Shown: positions 12,451 through 25,842, counted from the first letter of the stretch. The stretch is 64,000 nucleotides of DNA from Rhyacophila brunnea (GCA_022495005.1 JAGYXB010000559.1:1798001-1862000), one strand, 5' to 3'. The notes: generated by a model from the sequence alone, not told the origin. Numbers and translations are program-made.

Positions 12451-12872
12451 CGTCGGTCCCTATTAAAAAAGTCGGATCTGAAATTTTGTCATTTTCGGAT
12501 TATTACGTAAAAGTTATTTAAACACTTTAAACATTTATACCACAATCACGGTTTTTTTTGTTTGTTTGAAAAATTTCGAGATATTCAAGTTAAAAATGAT
12601 CGATCTACAGAGAGTGTCCGAATAGCAATGTCGGTTCTTACCAACCGACATTGTTGGCTCGGTGTGGGTGAGCAAGATGCGTCGGATCTGACAGTTGCTG
12701 CTATGTTCACCGGACAGACGGATGTTTTTATAAACGTTTAGAAAAGTTTCTATAACCAGTATTTTTATTCATTATGGCAATAGGTCACAAAGGATATTTT
12801 ATGAAACATCTTTGATTGCTCGTACTGAAAAATAGCATTTTGCAGATCCGACTTTTTTAATAGGGACCGACG
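12451..12872. mobile_element. Foldback element with perfect 30-bp inverted ends
   Basis: Left end CGTCGGTCCCTATTAAAAAA (continues GTCGGATCTG) is perfectly complementary to 12843-12872. 422 bp, no coding capacity. It sits exactly between two direct copies of a 98-bp sequence (12353-12450 and 12873-12970). Confidence 0.8.
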
Positions 12873-12874
12873 AT

Positions 12875-13840
12875 TTGAGGCGTTTGTTTACGTTTACATA
12901 AACTGACAAGTCCACATAATGGTCAAAATTTGACATAAATGTGAGATTATATAATATAGAAATATTATATTATAATCTCACACAATATGTAATGAACTAT
13001 AACAGGTTCCCAACCTTTTTCATGATACAACCCCTTTTTGTAAAAGCCAAGTAATCTGCCGCACTAAACTCAAAAGGGAGTTTTATAGTATAAAAATGTC
13101 GTCATTTAATTATTAATCATTATAAATTTTCTCTCACTTTGCCTGTGTTTACATGTGACTTTGCGTTAATCACATTTTCTTTCTAGTTATTTACAATTTT
13201 TTCATATGGCTTATCTATGGTTTAAGAATGCAGAACTCTATAATATAAGACATTCACATTGATAGCCAGTTTGAGTTGCCGTTGAGTCCATCCCCAGTGC
13301 CTACACAAGAAGATAAGGAAAAGGCACATGTATGATTTTAACACATACAGTAAGACAGTATAAAATTTTAGTCTATGGTAAAATAATGATACATTATCAT
13401 CAACGGAGGTCGATAACGACACAATAATTAAAAATGGGTGACTTTTAGTATTTATGAAGCAAATTTGGAGAATATATTATTATGAAAATATTACTTTACA
13501 GCAGAATTTAATAGCTAGACTAAATTACCTTGCGAACCATGGGTTGGGAAACTGTAATCTATAACTTCTAAAACAACTCAAAAGTATGCACATTTAAAAA
13601 ATGTTTAAAAACTTAATGACAGATAGAAACTGAATAAATCCAAATATGTAAAAAAATATTTTGCTTATGATTATTGCAATTTATTAAGAGTGATCAGTTA
13701 TAAAAAATGTGTATTGTTTTAATTTCAAGATGTAATACAAAGAAGAAAAAAACTGTTCATTTGTGCTTGAAACACAAAAATATTGTTTATCCCATATATT
13801 GAAATGTGGACTTATCAGTTTTTGTAAACAGACGCCTCAT
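12875..13840. mobile_element. TIR element with about 40-bp ends, host of a hAT
   Basis: Left GAGGCGTTTGTTTACG..AACTGACAAGTCCACAT matches the inverted right end at 13800-13837 (ATGTGGACTTATCAGTTTTT). A lone copy of the left end is at 12354-12450. It contains the hAT at 13003-13554. Confidence 0.65.
13003..13554. mobile_element. Non-autonomous hAT element
   Basis: Ends CAGGTTCCCAACC and CAGTTTCCCAACC in inverted orientation; 552 bp. Target duplication not clear. Confidence 0.6.
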
Positions 13841-14317
13841 TTGAACGTTATCCTTATGAAACAATAATGTCATGAGATATTATTTAGATTACAGTATAAT
13901 CTTCACACCAATATTTGACTGCCGTTAAGTGGAATCAGTTATCGGTGGGGGACACTATTCCATTCGCAAATCACACAATGTTGCCATGCATTGGCCCAAT
14001 TTTACGGTAATCAACCTTTTTAATACAAAAAAATAATGGATACATTTCAAACATACGTATTTTAAAATATTTTTAGTACAGTGTGACTTCAGTTAAGCGC
14101 TATATGTTGTGTGAAAGAACAGAAGTGGAGAGAAATATATCTAAAAGTGTGGAGGGATTTTTAGTTCCTTTGATGGTCGTGATGGCACGATGGCCACTAT
14201 ATTATAGAAGTCGCACTCTATTGCTGCAATTATTTCAATATACTGTAACCAAATATAGTGGTAGCAAAAAATAATTTATGTTTTAAAATTCCAACGGCTG
14301 TTTGATTATAATATTCA
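13841..14317. other. Intergenic, nothing recognised
   Basis: AT-rich sequence; the short frame at 14083-14274 shows no recognisable similarity or coding signs. Confidence 0.4.
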
Positions 14318-14325
14318 ATGTGTAG

Positions 14326-15013
14326 CGGTGGCGAGGCTATTAAGATCTGACAAATAGTACAAAATGAATTTTTCAGTCTTACTTATTTGTGTTAATATAT
14401 GTATTCATTGAACCAAGGATACAAATTTGCAGGTAGTGCTGTTCATTTATAATTATTTGTTTTCGTTGAATACATATTACAAATGATGTTAGTTAATTTT
14501 TTTAGCCCTGCATTTTTTTTCCGACCATCTCTGATCCTAATAAGATCATATGGACCTCCACAGAGTGGAGGTTTGTATTAACAGATTTTGTTTTTTTTCG
14601 AGAAATGGAAGTCAGCCACTTGCTCAACCTATTAGGTCCATACTCTGACTCCAAACACAAATTGAAAAAAAATATGTGTATTTGTCAGACCCAGGATTCG
14701 CACCTGGGACCCGCGACGCTGTAAGCCTTATACCAAACCATAATAGATATTAGATAAAAAAAATATTCTTCTATCTATAAAATATCTAATATTATGTATG
14801 ATTTAACGGCATAATTTCAGATATTTTAAAGATAAACGAATATTTTTTGATTATTATCTTATAAGGCTTGGTTTAATTGGATTTTAAAAACTAATCAACA
14901 CTATCTGCAATGTGTATCGTAGTTGAATGAAAACAAAAACATATGACAGACAAAGTTTATTGAGCACTATTTATATTGGTTCTTAACAGCCTACTTCCAC
15001 TTTCCCCACCGAT
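14326..15013. mobile_element. CAGTGGCGAAGG-family hAT MITE carrying a SINE
   Basis: Ends CGGTGGCGAGG and its complement, with a perfect 8-bp target duplication ATGTGTAG at 14318-14325 and 15014-15021. The SINE at 14511-14729 sits in it. The 8-bp duplication assigns the family to hAT. Confidence 0.85.
14511..14729 (-). mobile_element. tRNA-derived SINE family A, copy 1
   Basis: Minus orientation. B-box GGTTCGAATCC-like sequence near 14693, body GTATGGACCTAATAGGTTGA, then GATCC..GATC hairpin and a terminal A run (T run on +). Five copies in the window. Confidence 0.75.
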
Positions 15014-15208
15014 GTGTAGTGAATCAAATTACCCTGAATCTGAGTGCTAGTAAATTAAGTCATTACGGACAATATATCTAGCATTCGTAATTTGGTTAGA
15101 CTGATTTTTAGGCGAATACAACATTCATTATTTTTATGAGTGAAATGATATCCTGTTGACATATTGTAAACAAGCAAACTGATTTTAATTATGTTAAATA
15201 CTCTAGAT

Positions 15209-15934
15209 CAGTGTTCTTCAACCTTTTAACAGCCGCGGCCCGGTGAACTTATGAGAAATATTTCGCGGATCGGTATTAGCCAGAAATAATAACCATTATA
15301 TTATATAGAATTTTATTTATTAAATCTTATGTTTTAAAATTACAACTTTTGGTTAGTGCCACATCTGTGTTGTTGCTGCTTTTTTGTAAGCAAATTTGAT
15401 ATACGTGGTTACAGCATTGTTTCTGAGAGACAAAGCGCTGCATTAACATCCGTTCAATTTCTCTGTTTGGTTTTTATGACTGAAAAAATTACTAACAATC
15501 TGATCTTTATATTTGAGAGATGGATATTCTTTATCAAGGGATATCCAAAATTGAGACAATGATTGCATTTTATGTCTGGACACCAGAGTGACATCAGAAG
15601 ATGGCTCGATCATCTTTTCTTGTTCACGAGGTTCAAGTGCGCATGATTTAATATCTTCCAAAAAGGGATTATTAATCCAGAGGTTAGACGTCCACCTTTA
15701 CGTAGATCTTAATTTTCAGAGAGATATTTATTAAAGTTTTCAGCTAACGCTTTATAATGTTGAATATGACTTCCTGGTTAATATCAGCGGCATTCAAAAA
15801 TTCTCCCGGCATTTTATCTAGTGCGAATTGTGTAGCGATATAGTCGGTTGATAGCATGGTGAAAGTTTTCGCGGACCGCTAATAAATTCTTGCGGACCGA
15901 CGCTGGTCCGCAGACCACCGGTTGGAGAACACTG
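15209..15934 (-). mobile_element. hAT element with decayed minus-strand transposase
   Basis: Ends CAGTGTTCTTCAACC and CAGTGTTCTCCAACC; target duplication CTCTAGAT/CTCTAGGT (7 of 8). 726 bp. Confidence 0.85.
15350..15661 (-). pseudogene. hAT transposase remnant
   Basis: The minus strand reads EPSSDVTLVSRHKMQSLSQF then WISLDKEYPSLKYKDQIVSN, and then KNQTEKLN after degeneration. This is the order of the hAT C-terminal dimerisation region. Stops follow, and the catalytic part is absent. Confidence 0.7.
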
Positions 15935-16252
15935 CTCTAGGTTACAATCTGCAGTATAAATGGCACTGTCTTTAGATAATTGGGTCAATATCGAACACAT
16001 TGTATACTCAATGCTTTGACATTCTTTAGAAACTGTATTACTACAATGTTACCATTTTATTATTACTGTCTATTCCTCTTTTACCTATAAGTATAAAAAT
16101 CAATACGTAAGTATCTACCTATATACCTACCTACTACTTTTAACATTCGCAATCATGTTTTAATTTTAATATTTAAAAAAAAAACTATGAGACTTTCTTT
16201 TGGCTAAAGCATTTATTATTCCTATTTTTCTTCCCATTAGAATATAATATTA

Positions 16253-17580
16253 TAGTAGAAACTCAATACAACGGACCTCGATATAACAGACAAAATATCC
16301 TCTTAATGTTATACATATTTAAATCCAAGTGTCACCGCTTGTAGATAATGTTCTGCGCATGATAATCATGTCATACCTCCTGCACTCAAATTCAATTCAT
16401 AATGCTGTCCTGCTCGTAGACTGAACGTAGCACTGACGTTTGCAATGATGGCTGCTAATCCACACAGCTGCACAGCAATTTAATTTGTTTGTGAATGGAT
16501 GCATTTATTACTCTTTTCAATAAGTTAAAGTTTTAAATTACAATCAAATATATCGTCGTAATCCTACCCATAAAATATGGACTAACAGAAAAGAATTAGT
16601 TTAACTTTAAATCAAAAACTTTTATACCTTTTAATCTACTTTTATATAACGGACTTTCGGCTAGGAATAATTGAAGATTAAAGAAACCCATGTGATTTTC
16701 AACCAGTCGAGAAAGCCAGGGGTGCTTTTATACAACCGAGGAAAATATTATGTAGCAACGACCTAAACTTGGTAGTCAGAATGAGGATGGTTATATGCCA
16801 TGTCTTTTCAGTCCTAGTATATGGAGTGGAGGCGTGAACACTGGTTACATGTAAATTGAACGCAAAACATTTGTTATCGGAAAGAGATGATTGCATACTA
16901 TACGGTCTCTAATTGTATTAGATTGAATATGAATATTAATTCAATTTACATAACTGATTTTGGCAAAATTCTTGAATTCAAGAATGAAAAGCTAACCTAA
17001 CCTAACAAAAAATCCAGTATATCGGCTATTTTCAAAATTTGTTTGCTGCTGGCTTCATGTAAAGTGTAAACCGCCAAGAACCGTGTTTTATTTCGACATG
17101 AATTTGATGTCATTAGTATACGACCCAAAGAGGTTGGACTATCTTTTACCTATTAAGTGCCGGGAGGTTTTCTATGGTGGCAAGTGAGAGGCCGCGAATG
17201 TTTTAGCAAAAATAAACCTTATTATTTATTTATTTTTTGAAATATATTGAAAGTTTATCATAAACACTAACCAATCATTTCCTAAAAATGTCTCATTATT
17301 GGACCAGTTTTATTCCGAATTGTAAATTATTCAAAACAAACGCCTGAGACTGGCATTCTGTCTTCAAAGACAGGCGAATAAGTCCGCGTCTTTTGTATGG
17401 CCGGCACTGTACGCCCGGCCAAATCCGCGAACATGTTTGCTTTGGGCACAGAACCGGAATATACAACCATATATTTCCAATACAACATTTCACAGTGAAT
17501 TGTGACTCGGCGAACTGCATACGTACACGTTAAGAGAGACCTCCTAATCCGCATTAGTCCGTTATATCGAGGTTCTACTG
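16253..17580. mobile_element. Pogo/Tigger-like TIR element with nested sequence
   Basis: Right end read inward is CAGTAGAACCTCGATATAAC; left is TAGTAGAAACTCAATACAAC. TA flanks both ends (16251-16252 and 17581-17582). The body includes an RTE LINE piece (16671-16845) and a block (16846-17110) shared with 29040-29430 and 53520-53740. Confidence 0.7.
16671..16845 (+). pseudogene. RTE-type LINE reverse transcriptase fragment
   Basis: Reads VEKARGAFIQPRKIL then RMRMVICHVFSVLVYGVEA, characteristic of the C-terminal reverse transcriptase region of RTE-like elements. A stop replaces the expected Trp after GVEA. A second copy is at 28091-29770. Confidence 0.75.
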
Positions 17581-17582
17581 TA

Positions 17583-18439
17583 CCTAAATTCTGAAGTGAA
17601 CCGTAAAAATGTAACGTGTCTAACAAATTATTTGTAATATTGTTAACAAGACTTTGTTTAAATGTTACTTTTTCCAGTAATAAATATAATATTTTATAAT
17701 AATATATTTGTGTGAATGGGGCTGGGTCAGTTGTACAAGATTTTTATGTTCAAAATTGATAATTTTTACAAAATCACATTAAATTAACGATTTTTGTAAC
17801 ATAGCGGCTGTGTACCAAATATTTCGACACGAAACAATGTTTTGCTTGAAAATCCTTTTACTAATAATTATTAATACAAACACATAATTTTAATTGGACC
17901 CTAGTTAAGAATGTATGTATGTTTTCCTGAAATTAAATATATATTTTAGATAAATAAATAATACAAAAATAATTTGCTGCAGTGTTTTTTATTAATCCTC
18001 AACTGTCACAAAACATTATAAAAATACAAAAGAAACAATCTTTTTGTAACTTGTTTAACAATATTTGTGACAGACAATATAAAAATGTATGTGTGTGTGC
18101 GCCCAGTACTGAAATCTGTCATTTACATTTTTTGAATAAATCATGTTATACACCAGATACATACCATTTTAGGTCAGAAGGATTGATTGATCTTAAAACT
18201 GGCATTTCTTACTGTTAAATGTGTCCAAAATCTTCACTATCACAAACCGTTTTATAGTGTTAAGGATAAAATCATTTTTTTATTTATCATATTTTATAAT
18301 TTATTACCTACAACCAATGGGATTACCAAAAAGTTATTTATTACATTACATTAATTCCAAAGCAATCTATATTGTTAATGGAGTTAAAAAATCTACCTTT
18401 TAATAAACAATTTTTATTATTCAACGAATATTTCATAAG
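17583..18439. other. AT-rich intergenic DNA
   Basis: Nothing recognised; short frames at 17982-18218 and 18221-18403 lack coding signs. Confidence 0.4.
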
Positions 18440-18720
18440 ATTTAAGAATGTAACATTCTTTAATTGAACGTAATATAATTTGTAAACATTTCTGAGACAT
18501 ACATAGCTGCTAGAAATCCTAGTGATCTTGACACCGGTTAGTAATTAAGGTAGGTAATCCAATACTAGATTGCCAATAAGTAACACAATTTAGAAAGCGC
18601 TTCAGAGGGTATTGTTAACTTCGTCGCAATTAGATAGGACATGTATAGCTTAGTGATCAGAGCACGTAGGCACGAATCCTGCTGGATGTCATATTTTTTT
18701 GAAAAAGATTTTTCTGTTTT
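18415..18720 (+). repeat. SINE-like repeat family C, copy 1
   Basis: Shares TTAAGAATGTAACATTCT, GCGCTTCAG and TCGTCGCAATTA blocks, and an A-run tail region, with 58440-58640 and 62940-63180. The tRNA-like part is decayed (GGCACGAATCC). Confidence 0.5.
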
Positions 18721-18724
18721 CAAA

Positions 18725-19404
18725 TTATGTATGAACTAACTTAAATTTTTTTAAATTTCAGATTTTTCCATAAGTATTTTCAGTTAAAGTGGGTTCTATA
18801 ATGATTCATAATATGATAAAGTCTAAATCGTTCATCGTTATCTCAAAATGATCAAAAGGGATTACTTATGGCAGATTTCGCCTGGACGCTTAGTATAATA
18901 TAATAACAATTTTTGAGTATTTTTCAACTTAATAAGTATATTATAAAAAATTAAATACTTGATAATTAATACGCTTCATTACAATGTTTCAATTAGGGAG
19001 TAGAATTTTGATAAGAATCTTGCGATACACATAAAACAGGTTTTTAAAGATAGTATAAAATATCTTATCATAAAATTGTCATACTTGAAAACGCCTTGAA
19101 TATTCAACCAATTGATTAGGTATTAGATATTGTTATCTCTAAAATAATAACAATTGTTTTTGTTCTCATTATTAAATCAATATCACAATATATTGTAATA
19201 AATATTTCATTTTATAAGAGCTGATAAAAGGCAAGATGCTGATTTTGCTTATAAAATAATATTGAAATCTTTCATTGACAAAGTGACATAATTATTACAT
19301 ATTTAGAGGACATTTTTCACATTTTGTGAAATATTTCAGACTTTTTTTTATTTATACTCAATAATTTAACAATTAATATTACCTATGTAAAATAATCATA
19401 TTAT
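18725..19404. other. AT-rich intergenic DNA
   Basis: Nothing recognised. Confidence 0.4.
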
Positions 19405-19412
19405 GTTGATAG

Positions 19413-19983
19413 CAGTGGCGAAGGGTGGAGTTAGGCTGTTAAGATCCGACATACATAGTGCACATTAAACTTTGTTATACGTATGTTTTTATTGAACTAA
19501 GACTACGATTTTCAGATGGTATTGGTTAGTTTTTAAAAATCATTTAAACCCTGCCTAAACCACCAAATGATAATACTTTTGATATATTTTTGGCAATCCG
19601 ACAAAATTGTGCACATTTTTTTATTCATACTTCTTTGTTTTTGTCGAATTAGAAATACGTATTACAAATGTTGTTGGTTAATTTTTTTAAATTCGTTAAG
19701 CCCTGCCTAACCAAACTATTAAATATAAAAATTTTAGTCTATAAAATATCCAAAATTATGTATGATTTAATGGCATAATTTTAGATATTTTATAGATAGA
19801 TGAGTATTTTTTGACTATTATGGTTTGGTTTCACAGGGTTTAATTGAATTTTAAAACTAACTAATATGTACCATCTGTAACTTGTAGTCATCGTTCAATA
19901 AAAACAAATATGTATGACTAACAAATTTTAGCGTGCACTATTTATGGTGGATCTTAACAGCCTACCTCCACCCTTCACCACTG
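19413..19983. mobile_element. CAGTGGCGAAGG-family hAT MITE
   Basis: 571 bp, ends CAGTGGCGAAGGGTGG and complement; target duplication GTTGATAG/GTAGATAA (6 of 8). Both halves are inverted copies of each other. Confidence 0.85.
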
Positions 19984-20129
19984 GTAGATAAATCATGTTA
20001 ATCAAAAATGAATCATATTTTAATATTCCTGCCTTATTGTTAATCTATAAAACATTAATTTATTGTAAACAATTTTTTTTATTAAACAATAAGCACCTTG
20101 GCCAGAATACAATTGATACGATTTGCTCA

Positions 20130-20390
20130 TATCGTGGAGTTGCTGCCAAAAGTTGGTAAAACTAAAATTTAGGTATTCAGAATTAACAAAGGATTATGTG
20201 TCTTTATATAAATATGTAGGTATGCTAGAAAAAAAATTCAAGGTCATCCGATATATAGAACATGCACATAAAGCACAAAGAAATGAGCATTATGCCTGAT
20301 TTTAAAGGGCATGTCATACTTCAAATTGCATTCCATAACATGATTTCGACACTTACCATCTTTTGGCAGTAATCCCACGAATTATCTATA
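20130..20390. repeat. Short inverted-repeat element
   Basis: CGTGGAGTTGCTGCCAAAAG near 20133 and its diverged complement near 20345-20385 frame about 260 bp of AT-rich sequence. Probable MITE; no target duplication identified. Confidence 0.4.
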
Positions 20391-21076
20391 TTTCTAAGGT
20401 TTTTCGAATTACGTTTAATTAATAAATTGTACTTAAAAATAAACTCTAAAGTGTAAGGGGTTTTTTATGCAAATTTTATAATTCTGTTATTTATCTCTTC
20501 ATAGCCTTAAGGATTTAAGGATCCACGCTTAAGGATTTTATGTCTGATATAGCGGTGCTATAAAAGCAATCAACACACTTTAGGTCTTGCATGGCGGGAA
20601 GTGCAAGACATGTCGGTGGACCAATGGAAGTGTTTTGAGTATATTCCGATGCTAGAGCGTAACAGGGTGCAGTGAGTAATCATTTATTTTTACATATGGA
20701 CATTAAAAATTATTGGTTCAAGACGTTCACAACATATTTGGATTTTTAAAACAAAGAAAGCAGTAAGAACAGGGGTGATTCTTTCTTGTATTTATTTTAT
20801 ACTTAGGTATGGTCGCAGTCACAAACATATACCCATGAATGATTTATTTTTGTTATAGGTGTGTGCCGTAAATTAATTATAACATTTTAAGTTAGCAGCA
20901 TCAGTTAATGTATTAGGGGTTCATTCATGGATAAGAACAAACAAAAGTTAATAACCGAATTACCAAATTTTGTTATAATGCCAATTTATTAAGTAATAAC
21001 TCAACAAAGGGCCGTGGCAGCCATTTGAAACTACCTAAATTAAAATGGCTATACAAATCAGATGAGCCGATAATCT
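20391..21076. other. AT-rich intergenic DNA
   Basis: No gene, RNA or repeat ends recognised. Confidence 0.4.
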
Positions 21077-21085
21077 TCCACTTAT

Positions 21086-21311
21086 TTACCGACCATGTCC
21101 GATCCTAATAGGATCATATGGGCCTCCACAGAGTAGAGGTTTGTATTAACAGATTTTGTTTTTTTACGAGAAACGGATGTCAGCCACTTGCTCAACCTAT
21201 TAGGTCCATACACAAATTGAAAAACAATATGTGTACTTGCCAGACCCAGGATTCGAACCTGAGACCCACGGCGTGATAGTCCAACGCTTAAGGCGCGCGG
21301 CCACCGCGGCA
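21086..21311 (-). mobile_element. tRNA-derived SINE family A, copy 2 (most complete)
   Basis: The minus strand begins GCCGCGGTGGCCGCGCGCC (A box) and has GGTTCGAATCC (B box). Flanked by a 9-bp target duplication TCCACTTAT (21077-21085 and 21312-21320), as expected for LINE-driven insertion. Confidence 0.85.
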
Positions 21312-21478
21312 TCCACTTATACACTCCCAAAAATCCATGACATGTGACGTGTTAAATAATGGGGGAAAAAATGTATATATGTATCCGTGCTTTTATAATT
21401 CCATAAGAACAAGTTTGTAACATAGGGTGTTGCAATTTTTGTAAGTGTGTTTCAGCCTTTATTTTGTAAAATAATATA

Positions 21479-22057
21479 CAGTCGAACTTGGTTATTACGA
21501 GGAAGATGGGACTGACTGAATTTACTCGTTATATCAGAGAATAGGTATTTTTAAATGAGCGGTCACATAATACAAAAAGTCGCAATTCAAACAAAAATAC
21601 ACAATTAGAATGTTTCCCCGAAACATGCATGGCATTCATAAACTACAAAAGAAGTTGTTTATTGTTATGAACGCTGGTAGGTACCTACTGACTTCACAAA
21701 CCTTGGATTTTTTACATGAAATTTCAACCATATGCGTGGATACTTTTTCAATCTTGTCGGCTAAACAACAATTAGGTAGGTTATTTAGACACTTAACTAG
21801 TGTCAAACATAATCCGATTCCGGCGGCATCCTGTCCGGTCGGATTTTATTGTAGGGTTGAAATGTTTTTAAATGATCGACAATTAACAGTTTTAAGAAAA
21901 TTTCTGTACATAAATTTTCTCGGTATATCCGATAAGTAGCATGTTATAAAAGTGAATAAACATATGGAGAAAATCATAAACTAAAATGTGAACGAATGTT
22001 TCCTCATTACATCCGAGATCTCGCTATGTCCGTGATCGTAATAACCGAGTTCGATTG
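21479..22057. mobile_element. Pogo/Tigger-like MITE
   Basis: Ends CAGTCGAACTTGGTTATTAC and CAATCGAACTCGGTTATTAC (about 20 of 22 matching), flanked by TA on both sides; 579 bp. A 109-codon frame inside (21610-21939) matches nothing I know. Confidence 0.8.
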
Positions 22058-22369
22058 TAATTAAAAATATTAAAACATATCAATAAGATAAAAAAAACGA
22101 TAGAAATAAAAACTTTTGACTAGCAAGGATTATACATTTTTAATGGGTATCCATATAAGTACAAAAATCAAGGCAATAATTAACTGAACATTTGCAAAAC
22201 GCCCGCAGTGGAATAGTGGACTTGTAAGTCTGTCTCTAGATCGATGGGTCGTCGACTAGATCAGATTCGTATTTTTTTTCTTCAAATATGTTTTTGAATA
22301 CATAGTATAAGCCCAATAGGTTGAGCGAATAGCTAACAACCCTTCCTCTTAAAGAAAGTCTCCTAATAC

Positions 22370-22818
22370 CAGTGGCGAAGGGTGGAGGTAGATTGTCGAG
22401 ATCCAACACAAATAATGCACACTAAACTTTGTAAGCCATACATATTTGTTTTCATCAAACTAAAAGTACAAACTAAAGATGGTGTCAGTTAGTTGATAAA
22501 ATTCAATTAAGCCATTAAAATTTATCTATTATGGTTTGCTTTAGGCGGGGGAGGGTAATATGAATTAAAAAAATATAAACAACACTATCTGCAATTGTAC
22601 TCTTAATTACTAATGAAAACAAATAAGTAAGACTGACAAAGTGTTCACTATTGTTATCGGATCTCCACAGCCTACCTCAACTATGATTGTTTGATTGAAA
22701 AACTCACCAGTACCATCTGCAATTTGTATTTGTAGTTGAATAAAAACAAATAAATATGACTGACAAAGTTTACAGTGTACTAGATTTATGTTGGATCTAC
22801 GTCCACACTTCGTCACTA
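22370..22818. mobile_element. CAGTGGCGAAGG-family hAT MITE, internally rearranged
   Basis: 449 bp; target duplication CCTAATAC/CTTAATAT (6 of 8). Internal piece near 22690-22760 repeats the arm sequence once more. Confidence 0.75.
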
Positions 22819-22826
22819 CTTAATAT

Positions 22827-25800
22827 ACCCTCCGCGTGTGAGACTTCTTTATCTAGTTATATGTAATTTAAAAGTACCAGAATATTTTTTTTAAATAACA
22901 AGCAGTTTCGTTACATATCTATCCGGATTAGTTATTTATTACTAGGTTGAAGAATTTTTAAAACACAGATTTAAAAATAGTTATTAGAATGTAAACCTTT
23001 AAGGAAATTCATATTAATAAAATGTAATATTTTGACTTACGCAGTGTAAAAAAAATGTGAAATTTGTTCAGAACCATAGTTTATTATTAGATAGAAGTTG
23101 CTTACATTAAGATATATAAATTAAGAACACATTGACGACAAACATTATTATTAAAAAATACATTAATAAAATTAATATAATATCTCAAATGGCACAAACA
23201 TTGTGTATCATGACTTAATTTGCCATAAATTTAACACATAAGTACATATTGCCCAGTAACATAAGTACGTATTGCCCAGTAACATAAGTACGTATTGCCC
23301 TTGACAAGCACACAGCATCATTCTGTAGATAAGTAAAGTAGAATCTAATGAAATACTTGTTGTATTTTAATAAGTAAACAGCGCCATTAGTAATAATTAA
23401 ATAATTAAAAAATGTTGAACAATCTATAGAGACTAAACATTGAAAGTAAAACAAAATGGACCCCATGGTCAGATCAATAATACCAAAGAGACATGGTATT
23501 GTCTGGCTATATGAAGCCGTTTTCTCTGCGTATGCCATTGAACCTCAATTTTATTATTAATAACTTATCTATAAAACGTTATACCACCCATCTTGTTTAT
23601 CAGAACGGCTAACAAATTTAAACAGAACACAGTTAACCATTTTTTCTACTAAATTAACTAAAAATGTTGACCAGTCACTATATATTTCAGTAACATGTAC
23701 CAACTCCTGATTTTGTACAAACCAATATTATTAGCATCTTCATTCTATCTTTACAAAGTTGGTTATTCATATATCTTCTATCTTACTCTAATGCATATTG
23801 AGGAGATTATACGCGTGCCAAATGCTTTCTCACTCGCACTTATGGTCAGCCTTTGTTCAGGCCTTGACCCCAAGTATACTAATAATCTCTGATAAGAGAA
23901 GAATAAACTCATTGTTGCATAAAAAATGGCACTTACGGCAAATTGAAACTCGCTTCTGTGATTTTGATACGCAACATCTGATCGGTATGTGAATGATTAG
24001 CATAATAATATATGGCTTAATATAAAAATAATATTATACCTAATCTTAAATATCTTCTATTTTGTAAAAATTAAGTAAATCACCCTGTTATTTGATACAA
24101 TATGACATAGAAACAACACTGGCATTTGTAGGTCAGACTAACTGCTACCATATAATTATTATTGCAGACTTAATTTTATGCATATTTATAGAAATGTGCT
24201 TGTACAGAAACTGTCATCAATAAACAACCAATGAACCACCTACAGAATTATATATAGTGCCAAAGTGAACAGAATTCAAATGAATGTCTGTCTACAAGGC
24301 CCTTTATTATTCAGGCCTCAGCACGAAACTATAAAATTTCGATCGTAGAACTAGTTACTGCCTATACTTCGAATGCAATATGGTAAACCGTTTGTAGAAA
24401 TTGATGATAGTTTCATATTGAAAAAAAAGGTAAACGTTGAATAACATGAAGGAAATTTGAAAGCAAAAATCTTCATTTACTGCAAACAATTACCGCATTA
24501 CATTCGAAGTTAAACAATGACTAACACTGCGATTGGAACTCGCAATTTAGTCCCACAACCTGTATACAGATGGCGTTGGGTGTCTATGTTCAAAAGCAGT
24601 TAGTCTTCAATTTTATATTTTGTGGTGTAGTTGAATATCTCGTTTCATTTTATCTTTTATACTACATACAACACTTTATACAGGTTTATTTTAGGATAAT
24701 ATCAGAAATAGACATAGCCAGACTTTAATAATATATTAGAGATAAATTTAATGATACAATCGGTGTCCTGGCACTCATCTCTCTCGCACAGCATCTCTTG
24801 CTTGCGGAGCTCTCACTCTTAATGATTTTCATTCACACTAAAATTGTGATTATTGAGATGCACGCCGCGTACTGTCACGGCGACAGGTTTAGTCTATGGT
24901 ATCATTTTGCAGAATATTTTGAACGAACACGATCTCTGTAAATTCAATGATGGGGTAACCTAGTAACGAGTCTCTGTAAATTCAATAATATTTTGAACAG
25001 AACCCAACCCGCAGACCATAGATAATAGATAACGTTCTTATAGAAAATACATAGTGCCAATCGCTAAAAGCAAAAAACACGCGATTTTGACAAGAGTCGA
25101 AAATGTGTAGGCATGTAAAAAATGATAAAAAATGTTCATTGTGTCATGCAGGTGTCGATGCAGCACGGTACAACGTGAGGTGACCTCATTGTTGTTCTGG
25201 TGATTTTGGCAGATTTTGCTAACTGACAATGTTCGTTTAAAAGTTCAAAATGTGCTATGGGATGGGAGCATCAGTCTGATAACATTTTAAACACCAAGAA
25301 AAACGACATTACACATTTTTCCCATAGCGGCAGCTTATCACGTGATAGTACACGACATGCAGCATAATATAATCACAACTTCAGGGACATTACCGATACA
25401 CGGTGGATGCTGAGATACCAATCTCATAAACACGTGCTTGTTTCCGATTTTGCTTGAGACACTCAGTATCTCAAATAATTTTTTTATTAACAGACTTGCT
25501 CCTAAGCTGTCGATACCTACTTGACGAGTATCATCGTCATTGTAGTGTACCTACACTGTCTAGCTTCTTCAATAAACATCTCCGAAAACTATATTGACTC
25601 TAATTCACTGGGCCCGCCCTATATCCATACACAATCAGTCAAGAGCCTAGTTCACGGAACTACATTTCAGACATTATATAGAAGTTGTTTTGTTGTTTGA
25701 CATTTAAAATAGAAAGTATTATTGATTGTTATGCAAATATTCTTACGTTAGCCTTATTCAAGTGTTATGGTTCTTTTGTTCGCAAATTGGCCTATCCATC

Positions 25801-25842
25801 TTCACAATAATTAATCACATAAAATGAAATATCAAAAATAAT
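22827..25842. other. Gene-poor DNA downstream of GPR143
   Basis: Contains the 23-bp tandem repeat at 23236-23300 and a small duplication CTCTGTAAATTCAAT near 24930-24990. No supported gene; it should include the GPR143 3' end, but no canonical signal is close to the stop. Confidence 0.4.
23236..23300 (+). repeat. 23-bp tandem repeat, 2.8 units
   Basis: Unit ACATAAGTACGTATTGCCC plus AGTA; the first unit differs by one base. Confidence 0.85.

Noticed and set aside
17296..17626. Two overlapping minus-strand frames near the right end of the pogo-like element
   Set aside because: They overlap each other and the terminal repeat, and resemble no known protein.
21610..21939. 109-codon open frame inside a pogo-like MITE
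   Set aside because: No recognisable transposase motif, single copy frame in a non-autonomous element; more likely chance.
23215..23538. 107-codon minus-strand frame
   Set aside because: Overlaps a 23-bp tandem repeat, lacks any domain, signal or splice context.
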